Source of the DNA: Craspedostauros australis
Taxonomy: Eukaryota; Bacillariophyta; Bacillariophyceae; Mastogloiales; Achnanthaceae
Reading direction: 5' to 3'
NCBI GenBank assembly: GCA_026770025.1
Contig: JAMXDE010000009.1
Span: 186,001-250,000 of the forward strand
Length of the DNA: 64,000 nucleotides
Shown here piece by piece: positions 53,437-64,000 of the stretch. Each line of letters opens with the position of its first letter. The stretch's first letter is position 1. A program made the translations under genes and the position numbers. The notes below the pieces were generated by a model that saw only the letters and a program-made list of their open reading frames with translations, was not told the origin of the DNA and did not search any database.

Positions 53437-53931
53437 TTAGGCGCTGCCGTCCTTGATCTGCCCCTGAATGTAGCTCATCATCTGCTTCTGCGCCTCCGCC
53501 CTGCCCGTCTTGCTGGCCTCCGAGGCCGTCTTGAGGGCCTTGACGAGATCCTTGGAAAGCGCCTCCGCTCCCTGATCCTTGCCAGCCTGCGTGATGGTGA
53601 TCTCGAGAGTCTTGGGTGGGTTGTTGAGATCCCTCTCGACCGCGACCTTGTCCTTGTTGCCGCCCGACACCCTGGTCTCGTCCATGGTCCTGGAGAGCTC
53701 CTGGCGCGCGTTCATGGCCACCTGGTACTCCTCGACGCTCATGCCCATGGCCTTGGCGTTCTTCTCCGTCTGCTCTCTCTCGGCCGCGTCGTCCTCCTTG
53801 GGAGCACCGGCGCCGGCGCCTCCGAACATGCCGAGGGTGGTGACAGCGCGCGTCGCCGATGGCATGGCCACCTGGAAGGCGGAGGCCGATGACGCGATCG
53901 CGGCGATGCAAGACAAGGTGGAGAGCTTCAT
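53437..53931 (-). CDS. plastid-targeted small protein, YbaB/EbfC-like
   Basis: 164 aa, intronless, ATG at 53931. The N-terminus is a textbook heterokont plastid presequence: signal peptide MKLSTLSCIAAIASSASAFQ with SASAFQ as the ASAFAP-type site, then a short Ser/Thr/Arg transit region to about residue 33. The mature part starts GMFGGAGAGAPKEDD and is charged and helical, with a strand segment PPKTLEITITQ followed by EALSKDLVKALKTASEASK and a C-terminal helix MMSYIQGQIK. The order (Met-Phe-Gly start, short central strands, Asp-Leu-Val helix, terminal helix) recalls the nucleoid-associated YbaB/EbfC family, but similarity is weak. Codon use is C/G-ending as in the light-harvesting gene, suggesting high expression. 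Confidence 0.75.
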   Translation of the reverse strand: MKLSTLSCIAAIASSASAFQVAMPSATRAVTTLGMFGGAGAGAPKEDDAAEREQTEKNAKAMGMSVEEYQVAMNARQELSRTMDETRVSGGNKDKVAVERDLNNPPKTLEITITQAGKDQGAEALSKDLVKALKTASEASKTGRAEAQKQMMSYIQGQIKDGSA

Positions 53932-54655
53932 GTTGGTGAATGGATTGATGCGTTTGTTTACGTTGCTGTATTCGTTGTAGAGTCTTCTTCTTCAGGAGCG
54001 GATGACGACCTCCACCAACATCATCATCGCCATTGGCATCCACAATCCAACCTTGCCTTGACTGCACCTCCAACCTTGCGCACCACACAACTGGAGAGAA
54101 AGGAACCCAAACAAGAAACGAGAGCAGAAACGAGAACAACAACGAGCGATTTGGTGAGTGCGTCGAACTTGTGACAGGTGGAACGGAGAGATTTGGTCCG
54201 TCGAGTCAGCACCAACGACTATTGACTCCGTTGACTCAAGAAACCGAAGCGTCACCCGTGACGTCACGAGACATCAGGCCTTCGCCGTTGATAGGGACAT
54301 TCGAAAATTCCCATTTCATTCATTTTTGGTGTTTGGTGTTGGGCATCTTCTTGTGCGCCGACATTGGCATCTGCGCAGAGCGAAGCGGGTTTGTGTTTGG
54401 AACAGAGTCTGGCACGACACATCCGCAAGCGACGGCAAGAGAGAGAGAGAGAGAGAGGACATTGGCGAAGCATTGTAACATAATATGATAAGTAATATAA
54501 CACAATATAACACACTAGAAAGCAAGGAATCAAGCAAGAAAGACCAAATAGACAGACAGAGAAGAGCGGGTGGTGTCGCAAAGATACAAACAGGCCAGAC
54601 GTAATCGCAGTTGTCGTCGCAATCAGTTGGAAGGAGAGACAGAGACAGAGTCAAG
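53932..54655. promoter_or_regulatory. divergent intergenic, plastid protein and carrier gene
   Basis: About 720 bases between two divergent start codons. Contains a GA-repeat (about 54438-54458). No gene recognised. Confidence 0.45.
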
Positions 54656-56518
54656 ATGGTCGCTGAAGGGACGGCTGGTGAGAAGGGTTGTCAGAAAGGC
54701 GTCATCGGTGCAGAAGGTGCTCCAGCCAGCACCGACAACACCGACAATACTGCCAATACTGCCAATGCTGACAATGCTACGATTGCAAGGGATGATGCAG
54801 CATCAGACGAACGAGGCAGCACAACCATGGTGATGGAGGAGATGGAGATGGAAATCATCGATGATCACGAGGTAGAGTCGGAGACTCCCAATCCCATCAT
54901 CGATCTCATCTCCGCCACCACTTCCTTGCATTACGAGCAGGAGGTGCACGCCCTACCGGCTCACGCATCCACGCACGACGACAGCACCAACTCCATACTC
55001 TCCATCACCAACAACCTCCCCAAAGAACTGCGCAACCTCCTGGCCGGCGGCCTCGCCGGAATGATTGCCAAATCCATCGTCGCGCCCATGGATCGCATCA
55101 AGATCCTCTATCAGATTTCCAGCGCCGAGTTCCACATCCGCGACATGCCCACCGTCGTCAAAAAGATCGTGGCCGAGGAAGGCGTCTCGGCCTTGTGGAA
55201 GGGCAATCTGGCCACCCTCATTCGCGTCTTTCCCTACAGCGGCATCCAGTTCATGGTCTTTGATCGGTGCAAGTCATGGATCTTGCATCAGCAACATGGA
55301 CACCAGCATCATGCGCATGCCCACATCTCGCCGATGGAGAGTCTATGTGCGGGCATGGTGGCGGGCGTCACATCCGTCATCGCGACGTATCCCTTGGATC
55401 TGACGAGAGCGCAGTTGGCCGTGTTGCGTAAGAAGCCGGGTGGAGCGTTGCAGCAGCAGCACACAGCGACATTCACCGAGGTATTCTATGCCAATTATCA
55501 ACGCAGGGTGAGTCGTGTGTTTTTTCGATGCAATGTTGATGGGTTCATTGATTGCGTGAATGCTTCGCTGTATCTGCAGTACTTTGCTTTGATTCGGATG
55601 CATTGCATTCGTTACCCACCCACTCACACGTGCATTCGCATTTTATCTCACGCAGGGACTGTCGGGACTGTTTCGAGGCATTTCACCAACGCTCTTGGGC
55701 ATCCTACCGTATTCGGGCGTTGCGTTTGCGCTCAATGAACAAGCAAAGAGAAAGGTGCGTGGAATGAAGTTTGCGACATGTCTGTCAGCAGGGTGGAGTT
55801 GCGTTTCAATACCATTTGATATGATCGCGTGCGGGATGTTGGATGGAGTGTACTGGTATGATTGGGCGTACTGAGTGCAGAGTGTTGCATTGGGCTGGAT
55901 TGCAATCCGTTGGATTGGGCTGAAGCAGTGTTTGCGTCGCAATCATTCTAAACGAAACGATCATGTATGACTACATTGCGTGTTCCCTTACAATCGACGA
56001 TTCCCCTTTGCGTCCACACTTCTCTTCACTACGCGCTTCTCTCTGCGCCTCGCTTTCCGAATCCTTGTATCATCAACGACAACACTCTGCAGATCCAAAC
56101 GATGACACGACGCGAATTGACGACGATAGAACGGATGCAATGCGGAGCCCTTTCGGGGTTGCTGGCACAATCCCTGACGTATCCGTTGGAGGTGACGAGA
56201 CGGCGGATGCAGACCATCGGGATCGTGGCAACGCAGGGCAGCGACGCGGCGGTGGGCGTGCTGTCCGGCAACACCAAAACAAAGACAACAACAAGCGCCC
56301 GATCCCCAACGGTTCCGCCCACCATGAGGTCGTTAATCGCCGATTTGTACGCAGAACAGGGCCTGCGAGGGTTCTTCAAGGGCGTCAGCATGAACTGGTT
56401 CAAGGGCCCCGTGGCATTCTCCATCAGCTTCACCACCTTTGACGTGCTGCAGAAATTCTTTGAGACGCCGGAAGAACGGGAGTTGCGTTTGCGACATCAG
56501 CACCATCATCATCATTGA
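54656..56518 (+). CDS. mitochondrial carrier, SLC25A42/SLC25A16 (Leu5, CoA) type, three exons
   Basis: 458 aa. Exons are 54656-55507 (donor AGG|GTGAGT), 55656-55754 (CGCAG|GGA, donor AAG|GTGCGT) and 56093-56518 (CTGCAG|ATC), all phase 0. A long acidic Asp/Asn/Ala-rich N-extension (about 120 residues) precedes three carrier repeats with PMDRIKILYQ, PLDLTRAQLAV and PLEVTRRRMQT signatures. The first repeat reads GLAGMIAKSIVAPMDRIKIL, and exon 2 reads GLSGLFRGISPTLLGILPYS. This spacing and the AP-(M/L)-DR-(I/V)-K motif are typical of SLC25A42/A16/Leu5 carriers, which move CoA or adenine nucleotides across the inner mitochondrial membrane. The protein ends in a His-rich tail (HQHHHHH). Substrate not proven. 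Confidence 0.85.
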
Positions 56519-56932
56519 AGAGGAAAGACTGCCTCTGCTTCACATCGCGCCGTGCTGCGTTGTGCTACGCTATGATGTAGACTAGGTAGGTACGAGTATG
56601 CAACGAAGAACTGGAGATAGGAGAACATTTTTCGACGCGACGGTGATGACGGCTATGACGGCTGTTTGCCAAAATCTCTCTCATCGCTGCCATCATACTC
56701 GTACGATCGGCTTCACCATACTCATGGAACACAAGATGAGCTCTGCAAGCCAGTCACACATCCTTGATCCTTATCCTCTGGCCGCGAAGTTGACGTTAAT
56801 AGCATGCTATGCTCTAGAAACTAGTACTACAAATAGACAACCGCATGCTCTACTCGTACGCTACGATGGCAGCAACGCACAGTTCCGGACAAGAGTACGC
56901 TGTCCAGCTTACTCGTGCTTACTCTGCGATAC
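56519..56932. other. intergenic, convergent genes
   Basis: About 410 bases between the carrier and NudC 3' ends. No gene recognised. Confidence 0.55.
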
Positions 56933-58170
56933 CTACGACATCTTAGCATTGGAAAAATCCATCTCGGGATGCTGTTTCTTGAACCGCTCCAACGCATTGA
57001 GCTTGGCCTCCTCGTCGCTGGATGGCAGCCCCATGGCCTTCTGGCGCTGATCGTACATCATCTTCTCCACCGTCTGCCGGGTCTCCCCATCGAGCTCGCC
57101 GAGCTTGGAGCTCTCGGGTTGGATCTTCTGCACGTTGAGCTTGACGGGATCGTCCTGGCACACGGAGTCCCACCACTCCATCTGATTGAGTTTTTGGAGG
57201 TTGATGGCGAGGCGATTACCGTCCTCGATGGTCCAGAAGGAATCGTCGCAGATGATGGTCTTTGTGAGGGGCGCGTTGATGAGGTATTCGCCTTTGTCCG
57301 CGGAACGCAACGCCGCCTTGAGATGGTTGCGTGCAATGGTGACGTTGAGATCGCGGCCACGCGTGTTGTCCGGTACCGGGATGCTGACCGACAACTCGGA
57401 CAGCGTTTGGGTCCAGACGTATCTCCCTGGCACGTCGATTCCATTGTCAATGATCACAGGCGAATCGGCGTCGTCGTTTTCGTCATCGTTGCTGGTGGTT
57501 GTTTTGGCTTCCTTGGGAGCGTCATCCTTCGTTCCTTTCGGAGCATCTTCTTTGTCGTCCTTTGGTTCTTTCTTTGTAGTCGCTTCTGGTTTGCCGGGTT
57601 GCGATTGAGTTGCGGATGGTGGCTGTTTCTGCGTCTTTTGTGGTTGCTGCTGCTGCTTTTGCTCCGAGATGTCAAAGCCACCACCCGCTCCCATTTCGAT
57701 GACATCCTCTGCTTCCTTCTTCGCTTCCTTCTCGGACACTTTGCTCTTCTCCGCTACCTTTGCGGCTGCCTTCTTGATGCTCGGCTTCTTGCTTGGATGC
57801 TCCTTCTGGTATCGCTCGGCGTGCTTCTGAAGCACCTGCTGGACCTTGGCGATTGCAGCTTCCGTTCCGTCGTCCGCGCCCGGAGGCCCCGCAAAGAAGT
57901 CCGTCTTGCGTCGCAGGAAGGAGAACACGGTGTCCAGAAGTGGCTCGATGCCTGAGTTGTTGTCGAGTTGTATCGAGGGATAGGTAGAAGGAGGGAGGGA
58001 GGGAAGAGGTGGCACCGTCAGCGCATGCGAGGATCACAGCAACCATACAAGAATCGAACGCAATCAAACACGAAACACGGCGAAGTGGAAGCAAGCTCAC
58101 CTCTTGTCGTCTGGGCGACGTTCAAGTACAGCCCATCGAAGCGCTCATCGTCCACAAAGTTACCAGCCAT
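56933..58170 (-). CDS. NUDC: NudC nuclear-distribution protein, two exons
   Basis: 362 aa. Exon 1 is 58170-58101 (ATG at 58170, MAGNFVDDERFDGLYLNVAQ) and exon 2 57951-56933. Donor AGAG|GTGAGC and acceptor AACTCAG|GC join in phase 1 to give AQTTRGIEPLLDTVFSFLRR, matching the NudC N-terminus (GGIxxLLDxxFxFLRRKTDFF). A Lys/Ala coiled segment and a Lys/Glu/Asp linker lead to the CS domain (about residues 194-275): YVWTQTLSELSVSIPVPDN, RDLNVTI and FWTIEDGNRLAINLQKLNQM. The C-terminus carries the NudC signature ETRQTVEKMMYDQRQKAMGL and HPEMDFSNAK. NudC is an Hsp90-associated co-chaperone acting with dynein/LIS1 in nuclear positioning and WD-repeat protein stability. Confidence 0.93.
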
Positions 58171-58883
58171 GGTTGCCAATCAATCACTGCATCAGATGAA
58201 TCAAATGAATGAATCAATCTCTTGTGGGCGCCGTTGGAGGATCTTGTGTGGTGTGGTGGTGTTGTCGTTGCAAAGTGGCGGAACGCAATTGTGGGAGACG
58301 AGCGTGAAGGGAGTTGCGGCGTTTGTCGAAATGGGCATCCAAACGTGCAGTTCTTGTGGCGATTTCTCCGTACGTATTTACAGACATAATATGTGATATG
58401 TTGAGCCACAATAGAAATGCAAATTGTTTTATCAATAAGGGACTTACTAATAGGATGTCCGAGATGGAACCATGCCGCCGTCAACCACTGTGATTCATCG
58501 TGACTGTTTCTCTCTGTTCATGTTTTTCCTTCCACAACCATTCATTCCAGACATGACGAACTTCCACACAACGCGCTGCGATCGAGCAACTTCCTCTCAT
58601 GGTCAAACATCTATCCATTCATTGGGTTGACGACCATACCGCGCGGTCATGACAAATAATGAGGGATATTGTTGGTGGATATTCATGAATTAATTATTGC
58701 TTGCATGCTGTAATTTTATTGCTTATTGTTCGGTCAACGATGCCGACATTCATGTTTTATCGGCCGTCCAATCTTGTCTCGCGCCATCCGTCGAGCAGGC
58801 AAATGCTTCGATGGATGCGCGTGGATCATTTTCTTGTTGTTGCATGAAGGTTTGTGCTGGTATGGATGGATGTACTGATCAGG
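58171..58883. other. intergenic
   Basis: About 710 bases upstream of NudC. No gene or RNA recognised. Confidence 0.5.
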
Positions 58884-59765
58884 TTAGCACAGATTCGGAA
58901 GATGATAGACGACGCCGTTGGATGCGCGGTATCCTCCCTTCGATGGCGACGACGATAGATTGTTCGAAGGCTTCATGTACTGCACGGTAGCGAGCGTGGG
59001 TGGAACGATAGATGCAGACGTCGTCGCCGACATGGAACCGATGGCCACGACCTCCACGCTATCCTGATCGGAACCGTAGGATGATGCCGGCGAGATATCG
59101 GGCGTCCTGGGTGGAGATCTCTGGTACTTGCGCGATCTTCGCTCGGACGATGATGTCCTCTTGAGGATCTGCTTGCGGTTGCGCGCGCGGATCTCGTCGT
59201 TGAGCTCGAGCGGATCGCCCTGCTTTTCCTTGCGCTCCTTGTCCTTCTTTTCGGCGACGTAGATGTTGGCCATCGCCTGGTTCATGGTCATCATGTTGCC
59301 ACCGAGGGAGGAGGATCCGGCGCTGGAGCTGGAGGTGATGAAGACGCCCTTCTTCTTGTTGAGGTCACTCTTCTTGACCTCGCTGAGCTCGTACCGGTCG
59401 CTGAGCTCCTTGGCACGTGCGCGGCTGGCCTGGTTGCGCTTGTCGCTGCTTCGCTTTCGCGTGAGGAGGCCTCCTGTCCAAGTCCTGCCGAGCTCGAGCG
59501 CCTCATCTGACACATCAGTCTTGGAGCGTGTGAAGGCGGGCGCCTCGCTGATGGATCCGGAGATCATGGTCGGACCCGCATTGTGCGGACGAGACACCAT
59601 GCCTCGGGCCGAATCCTGACGTCCATTCGGTCCTGCTCGCTGCGACCTTGACGGCGACGATGCGTATTGCGGTTCCTGACGCAGCTGGCTTTGATTTGTT
59701 TGGCTGTGATCTTGTCGCTGATCATCCAACGGAGACGGGTATGGGCCTGTGCGGAAGTGATACAT
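58884..59765 (-). CDS. hypothetical Ser/Arg/Gln-rich protein
   Basis: 293 aa, intronless, ATG at 59765 (MYHFRTGPYPSP). No domain recognised. The N-terminal third is Gln/Ser/Arg-rich and probably disordered. The middle is a charged helix-forming region (KRNQASRARAKELSDRYEL, SEVKKSDLNKKKGVF, then AVxAEKKDKERKEKQG-like sequence). An Arg/Ser stretch (SSSERRSRKYQRSPPRTPD) follows with SR/SP-type phosphorylation potential, then a Ser-rich tail ending YHLPNLC. Composition suggests a nuclear or cytoskeletal disordered protein. Codon use fits the neighbouring genes, which supports it being real. Confidence 0.65.
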   Translation of the reverse strand: MYHFRTGPYPSPLDDQRQDHSQTNQSQLRQEPQYASSPSRSQRAGPNGRQDSARGMVSRPHNAGPTMISGSISEAPAFTRSKTDVSDEALELGRTWTGGLLTRKRSSDKRNQASRARAKELSDRYELSEVKKSDLNKKKGVFITSSSSAGSSSLGGNMMTMNQAMANIYVAEKKDKERKEKQGDPLELNDEIRARNRKQILKRTSSSERRSRKYQRSPPRTPDISPASSYGSDQDSVEVVAIGSMSATTSASIVPPTLATVQYMKPSNNLSSSPSKGGYRASNGVVYHLPNLC

Positions 59766-61790
59766 GGTGAATGAATTGAGAGTGTGTCAAGTTGGGGTTG
59801 TTCGGGTCGATCGGGCTTGTGGTCGTATAGTAGATGCGGCTGTTGTGTCTTCTGCGATTTTATGAGATGGGATTGTGGGAATGTTGTGGCGGAGAAAGGG
59901 AGATGAACAGAGCACAGCGCAGTGAAGAGGACGAAAGTAGTCGTACGTGCGTGGGGCAGGCAATGGAAGATCAACAAGGAAGGGTGAGGATGGATGAGAA
60001 CAGGGATGAACACGGAATGGAGGCGTCAGCGACACCGTCAGTTTGGAGACAGAATTCCAGCCAGAAACGGAAGCGGAAGCAACCGCCAGAAGTGCGCCGT
60101 TAATCTTGGTCGTGTGAGAGTGGGATGCAAACACGCTGACTGCTCCAAATGCTTCTTCCATGGAGCGACAGTCTGCAATCCAGAAAGATCACAAGCCACG
60201 ACCATGTGACGGCACAGTCGTCAGCTCAGCCCAGCTTAGCTCTGGTCAGTTAGGTTCTGCTCTGCTCTGCTGATGCCCACGATGAACGATCGGAACTGGA
60301 AGGTCTGCCTTCACAGCGGCGCCGCCTCCACCCACCCCATGAGAACAGGTTTGCCCATTGACAACGATCATGTGTCGTGCTTACCTTCTGTCTGCTGACT
60401 TGTGCTGACTTCTTGGTCACCTCTTGATGCGGTCTGTCGTCTTGGTGGATTGTTGGTCCGTGCTTGTGTGTTCGTACTTGTAAACGCGGCTGTTGTTGTG
60501 CTGGTGCGGGTGTTTGGGTTTCAGTTGAGTTCGAGTTTCTGTTGTGTCTTGTGTTGTGAGGTGTTGTGCGTTTGTGTATTTGTGTGCTGCATGTTGCCAG
60601 GGTGTCGTGTTGCGTTGTTGTTACTGTCGTTGATGATGATGATGTCAAGGAGGATTCGGTTTTGATTCAGACCACGACATCCACACACAAAAACTGCAAA
60701 AACGACGACCAAGAATTTCAGAAACCGATCGAGAAGGCGGAAACGGCTGTGGTGGCAGCCGTTTGTGGCACTGGAGGCGGGAGAGACCTTGTTCTTCCTT
60801 CTTGGTCATTTCACGGACATTCCTCCAACTCAACGCTGCACGGGACTTTCACGTCCCAATCAGTCTTTCGGCGAAATCGCGAAGCCATCCACGACTTCCG
60901 AATTCAAAAAACGGCTCCCTCCATCTCATGTCCCGTACACACACACGTCAGTGCACCCATGAGCTACAACAAACTTCCCACCCACCAAAAGGCATCAGAT
61001 TTTCGTCCAGCAGTGATGACAGCATCCCACCACCATCCATTCATGCATCTCACCATCACTGCGACGATTCGCTGCGGTCCACCCGACAGAGTTTCTGTTG
61101 ATACTCTTGCGCTTTCTGTTCCCGGTCACTCGATCTGCGTTGCGGACTGTACGGCGGTCATTCATAACCCAAACCATTGTCGGCCTTTGGGAACCGTCTA
61201 CAAAATTATCATTATTCAAATCAAGTTGTCTGCTTCACATTCGCACACTCCGCCGCTCACAAAGGGTGCTCGACATGTCTAGATTTTCCATTGATCCTGT
61301 TTGAATGCCAGGAAGTTGTGTCCATCGATGTTGAACAGGCCGTTCTTTTGTGCTTCCGAAGTGGCCCAAAACGGTCATGGAAGTTGTTCCAGTCCACGAG
61401 AATCTGATCTTCGATGGAACAACAACAACAACAACAACAGAAACAGCCAAACCAGATCCCATGACACCGCGCGGCGCTGGAAGAAAAAGAGCCTCCTCGT
61501 ACAAGGATGATAACATTGCGAGACGACGCTACAGCGGCTTCTCGGGGGAAGATGTATAGATCGCAAGTCTCTCCGACATTATCGGCATAGGGAAGCTGTG
61601 GTGGTAGCAACCATCTTGTTGGTCGAGTAGCACCCAGAGGCTCTCTTCTGGTCTTGCAACCAACGTGTCCATTTTGTAAGGAATCGAGCAAGATGAGAAT
61701 CGTTCGAAAATAGTTGGAAATCGCATATTTGAATACATGAGGCAAAATTTTCGGCCATAGAACAGCAGCGACAAGTGGAAAAGCTGTCCA
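59766..61790. other. 2-kb stretch without a recognised gene
   Basis: Open frames on both strands (for example 60161-59787 minus and 60566-61282 plus) show no conserved motif, targeting signal or splice structure. Simple AACAACAAC (about 61419-61440) is present. Nothing else supported. Confidence 0.45.
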
Positions 61791-61862
61791 GTCTGCATCG
61801 TATAGTGGCTAGTACCTCACATTGTGGTTGTGAAAGGCTGGGTTCGATTCCCAGTGCGGACA
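61791..61862 (+). tRNA. tRNA-His (anticodon GTG)
   Basis: 72 nt, intronless. The acceptor stem GTCTGCA pairs with TGCGGAC (one G-U), with A as discriminator base (61862), as in eukaryotic tRNA-His, where G-1 is added after transcription. The D-arm is TATAGTGGCTAGTA. The anticodon stem TCACA/TGTGA closes the seven-base loop TTGTGGT, with anticodon GTG at 61824-61826. The T-arm is CTGGGTTCGATTCCCAG with the B-box GGTTCGATTCC. CCA is not encoded. Short T-runs after 61862 could serve as a Pol III terminator. Confidence 0.95.
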
Positions 61863-62285
61863 TTCTCTTTTGCTTCGATCTGTTGACACTCATCACCCTA
61901 TCGGCGGCCAGAGCTGTGTTGGGCAACTTGGCGAAAGCATGCACTCCTCGCACGCCATGCTACTTCTTTTTAGAAGGCTGGTTAGGTCTTGAGCAGCAGC
62001 AGCGTCAGAAGTACGGGTTTGGTATCTGCCATCCATCATCAATTTCTACGAGCTCAGCTACGTCAGGATCAAATCATGAACGCGACGATGCTTTGGAAGT
62101 GCGCAGCAAACTCTGATGTATTGGTAGGGCCAGTGAATCGTTTCACAACCACGGCCCGCCTTGATCTTTTTCATTGGTGCAAAGACTAGTCATGAGGATT
62201 GGAATTCAATTGGAATGCTGTATGTATACAATGTGCGAGAGTCCTCGGGCATCTCCTGCCTTTCTCCCACGTCTTTCTGTGTCTT
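61863..62285. other. intergenic
   Basis: About 420 bases between tRNA-His and the 3' end of paralogue 3. Includes TTTTT near 61970, later than usual for the tRNA terminator. No gene recognised. Confidence 0.5.
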
Positions 62286-64000
62286 CTACGCCTTCCATTC
62301 ATCGACAAATCCCATCAGATCATGCGCCTCCTTCTTCCCACTCGACGAGTCTACAGGTCGCAACAGCGAGGTCACAGTCTTCCAATCAACAGTTACGACG
62401 GCCGACTCGCAGTCGTTGATACCGTACGATATCAGCAGCTTGGATGGGAAGTCAGCTGACTTGCTGCCACCGCGACCGTCACCATCACCATCACTATCAA
62501 AGATCGATTCCATTCCGCTGGCAAACTGAACGACGTCCGCGTCGTGCGGAGTGTGCTGCGATGGGAACACGAACTCCTGCGATAGTCGTCGCAGGGAATA
62601 GTGTCCATCTGGATCCATGCCAATGGTGAAGAACGAGTGAGTGTAGTGGTGCCCATGGTTGCCGTGAACGCTGTCACCTTGTGCTTTTTCCTCTCGATTG
62701 AAATGGCCCATTCCGAAGTACTCGTTCCATCCGGCGATGTACAACATGACGCCGGGTGTTCCATGGAACTTTGGCTTTGCGAAGTTGGGCGGATTATGCA
62801 TGCGGAAGTCAACCTTGCGCCGCGTAGCGACAGCACCATTGTTTTCATGACGATTTGCCTCCAGTTCGAACATTTTGATAGATGGTTGCGCCAGACGAGG
62901 TGGCCGAGGTTGCTGTGGGTCTGCTTCTGCTGCCGCAGCTCCTCCGTCGACCGTGGATTCCAACGGCGAAGGGGAGGCATTTGGGAACACCGAGCTCAAA
63001 TCAAGCGTCTGCACCCAAATTGGGTCCAACCACTGCAGGAATTGCAATCGTGATGGCGACCATGTTGATGGCGTAGATTTCTGATTCCGTGGCTGCTCGA
63101 GGACCGGCATGTTTCGGCCATACGTCATGCCCATTTGCTCCTTCAACGCAACTTTCAGAACTTTCGTCTTCGTTTCTTGTGCTGACGCTTTTCTTAGCAG
63201 GTCGCCTGTGCTCTCTGCCACGAAGAATTGCAGCGGAGACATGGATTGCCTATGCAATTCACCTCTGGCATACTTCCTGTACGACACCCACAGCTGCGAG
63301 TCGTGCACGAACAGTCGGCTATCATCCATCTCAGCGTGGATCATCGGTGGCAGAGAGTTATGTGGTCCTTTCGGAATCTCCTCCGTGGGGAGTATCGACG
63401 TCGGTGTTTCGATGGTCGACATTGCAAGAGGCTGGAAGTGCTCGTTCATGATGATGATGTCAGTTTCATGCCGATGCGTGCGCCAGGTTGGAATTCGGTT
63501 CGATTTGTTCAGATCATAGTTACATTGGTGATTGGTCTTGAAAACGACCGAAACAACATACCTCGCAGTCGGAAAACTGTCCGTGACGGATTGGTAGCTT
63601 GTTGTTTGCGTTGACGTTGGTAAATCTGCTGCCGATGTTGACAGCCGCGAAAGATCGATGATGGTTGGGTTGGTTCCATCCATCAGGGGCGCACGGGACC
63701 CCATGGACGCAAGATTCTTGCACAACTTTGTTGCCAGTGGTGGAGATGACGAAGACTCATTTGGAGTCGACGACACAGTCAATAGAATGGGCTTCTCGCC
63801 GTAGATGTACTGACACGACTTGAGGAAATCGTAAGGATAATCCGGAGATGTGATTCCGTACAACCGTTTCGTGGGGTGATCGGCGTAATCCCGAAAGCGG
63901 CATGATGGATCTGACTTGGGTATTTCTGTGGCTGAGGTTAGTGCAGATTGCTGAAGTTTGTTCACGTTGAGATCGATTGTCGCCGATTGGTCTGGCTGGG
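62286..64000 (-). CDS. type II membrane protein with propeller-like glycan-enzyme-like domain, paralogue 3 (cut by window edge)
   Basis: About 570 residues are visible; the frame is open to the right edge, so the start and membrane anchor lie outside. It keeps all family motifs: CRFRDYADHPTKRLYGI, YIYGEKPILL, DGTNPTIIDLSRLS, DDSRLFVHDSQLWVSYRKY, FLQWLDPIWVQTLDLSS, FHGTPGVMLYIAGWNEYFGM, HHYTHSFFTIG, EFVFPSQHTPHDADVVQFA and ISYGINDCESA. It lacks the Lys-rich insert of paralogue 1 and has instead a short Ala/Glu/Pro insertion and a Gly/Asp-rich loop (DSDGDGDGRGG). It lies about 23 kb from paralogue 2 on the same strand. Function unknown. Confidence 0.82.
   Translation of the reverse strand, partial: QPDQSATIDLNVNKLQQSALTSATEIPKSDPSCRFRDYADHPTKRLYGITSPDYPYDFLKSCQYIYGEKPILLTVSSTPNESSSSPPLATKLCKNLASMGSRAPLMDGTNPTIIDLSRLSTSAADLPTSTQTTSYQSVTDSFPTARYVVSVVFKTNHQCNYDLNKSNRIPTWRTHRHETDIIIMNEHFQPLAMSTIETPTSILPTEEIPKGPHNSLPPMIHAEMDDSRLFVHDSQLWVSYRKYARGELHRQSMSPLQFFVAESTGDLLRKASAQETKTKVLKVALKEQMGMTYGRNMPVLEQPRNQKSTPSTWSPSRLQFLQWLDPIWVQTLDLSSVFPNASPSPLESTVDGGAAAAEADPQQPRPPRLAQPSIKMFELEANRHENNGAVATRRKVDFRMHNPPNFAKPKFHGTPGVMLYIAGWNEYFGMGHFNREEKAQGDSVHGNHGHHYTHSFFTIGMDPDGHYSLRRLSQEFVFPSQHTPHDADVVQFASGMESIFDSDGDGDGRGGSKSADFPSKLLISYGINDCESAVVTVDWKTVTSLLRPVDSSSGKKEAHDLMGFVDEWKA

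Noticed and set aside
60566-61282. 238-codon + strand open frame
   Set aside because: No ATG-supported start of quality, His/Thr/Ser-rich chance composition, no family motif.

Overview
The window looks like nuclear DNA of a photosynthetic heterokont (ochrophyte) alga, diatom-like. Four things point there. A fucoxanthin-chlorophyll a/c-type light-harvesting protein carries a signal peptide ending in an AAAFAP (ASAFAP-type) plastid-targeting site. A second plastid precursor has the site SASAFQ, and a third probable one has ASGFAV. Secreted proteins have (S/D)APT-rich linkers. Genes are intron-poor with GT-AG introns and Kozak-like starts (often CACCATG or caaaATG) on both strands. Eukaryotic genes include 40S eS1, RNase P/MRP subunit POP1, NudC and SLC25 carriers.

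Layout. 1-1.2 kb has no confident gene. 1.2-3.1 kb (+) is a secreted S41-family peptidase homologue. 3.4-6.6 kb (-) is a TrhO-type rhodanese fused to an RluA-type pseudouridine synthase. 7.2-8.0 kb (+) is organellar ribosomal protein uS17. 8.3-10.1 kb (-) is cytosolic eS1 with a 9-nt first coding exon and a 943-nt intron, divergent from the light-harvesting gene at 10.8-11.75 kb (+). 14.2-14.9 kb (+) is a Gln-rich basic unknown. 16.0-17.1 kb and 24.0-25.4 kb hold two broken Ty1/copia retrotransposon pieces. Between them lies a 902-aa secreted Cys-rich repeat protein (18.0-20.7 kb, -). 21-27.6 kb is gene-poor, with a probable acyl-CoA dehydrogenase relic near 26.4 kb.

27.6-28.9 kb (+) is an SDR39U1/YfcH-type epimerase-like protein, probably plastid. 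29.3-30.6 kb (-) is an SLC25A39/40-type carrier. 31.1-33.7 kb (-) is POP1. 34.2-36.2 kb and 37.6-39.5 kb (-) are tandem paralogues of an unknown type II membrane protein with a propeller-like lumenal region; a third copy runs off the right edge at 62.3 kb. 40.3-41.7 kb (-) is a MATH-BTB protein. 42.3-47.2 kb is a cluster of four paralogous small secreted proteins (about 140-158 aa, phase-0 introns), the most notable undescribed system here. 47.7-50.2 kb (-) is a three-exon lysyl-tRNA synthetase with possible dual targeting. 50.8-52.9 kb (+) is a membrane J-domain protein. 53.4-53.9 kb (-) is a plastid YbaB-like small protein. 54.7-56.5 kb (+) is a three-exon SLC25A42/Leu5-like carrier. 56.9-58.2 kb (-) is NudC. 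58.9-59.8 kb (-) is an unknown. 61.8 kb (+) is tRNA-His(GTG).

No operons are expected. The genes are mainly housekeeping (translation and RNA processing, mitochondrial transport, plastid) mixed with lineage-specific secreted and secretory-pathway families. Exon boundaries were read by eye from splice consensus, frame continuity and family conservation, without transcript data.
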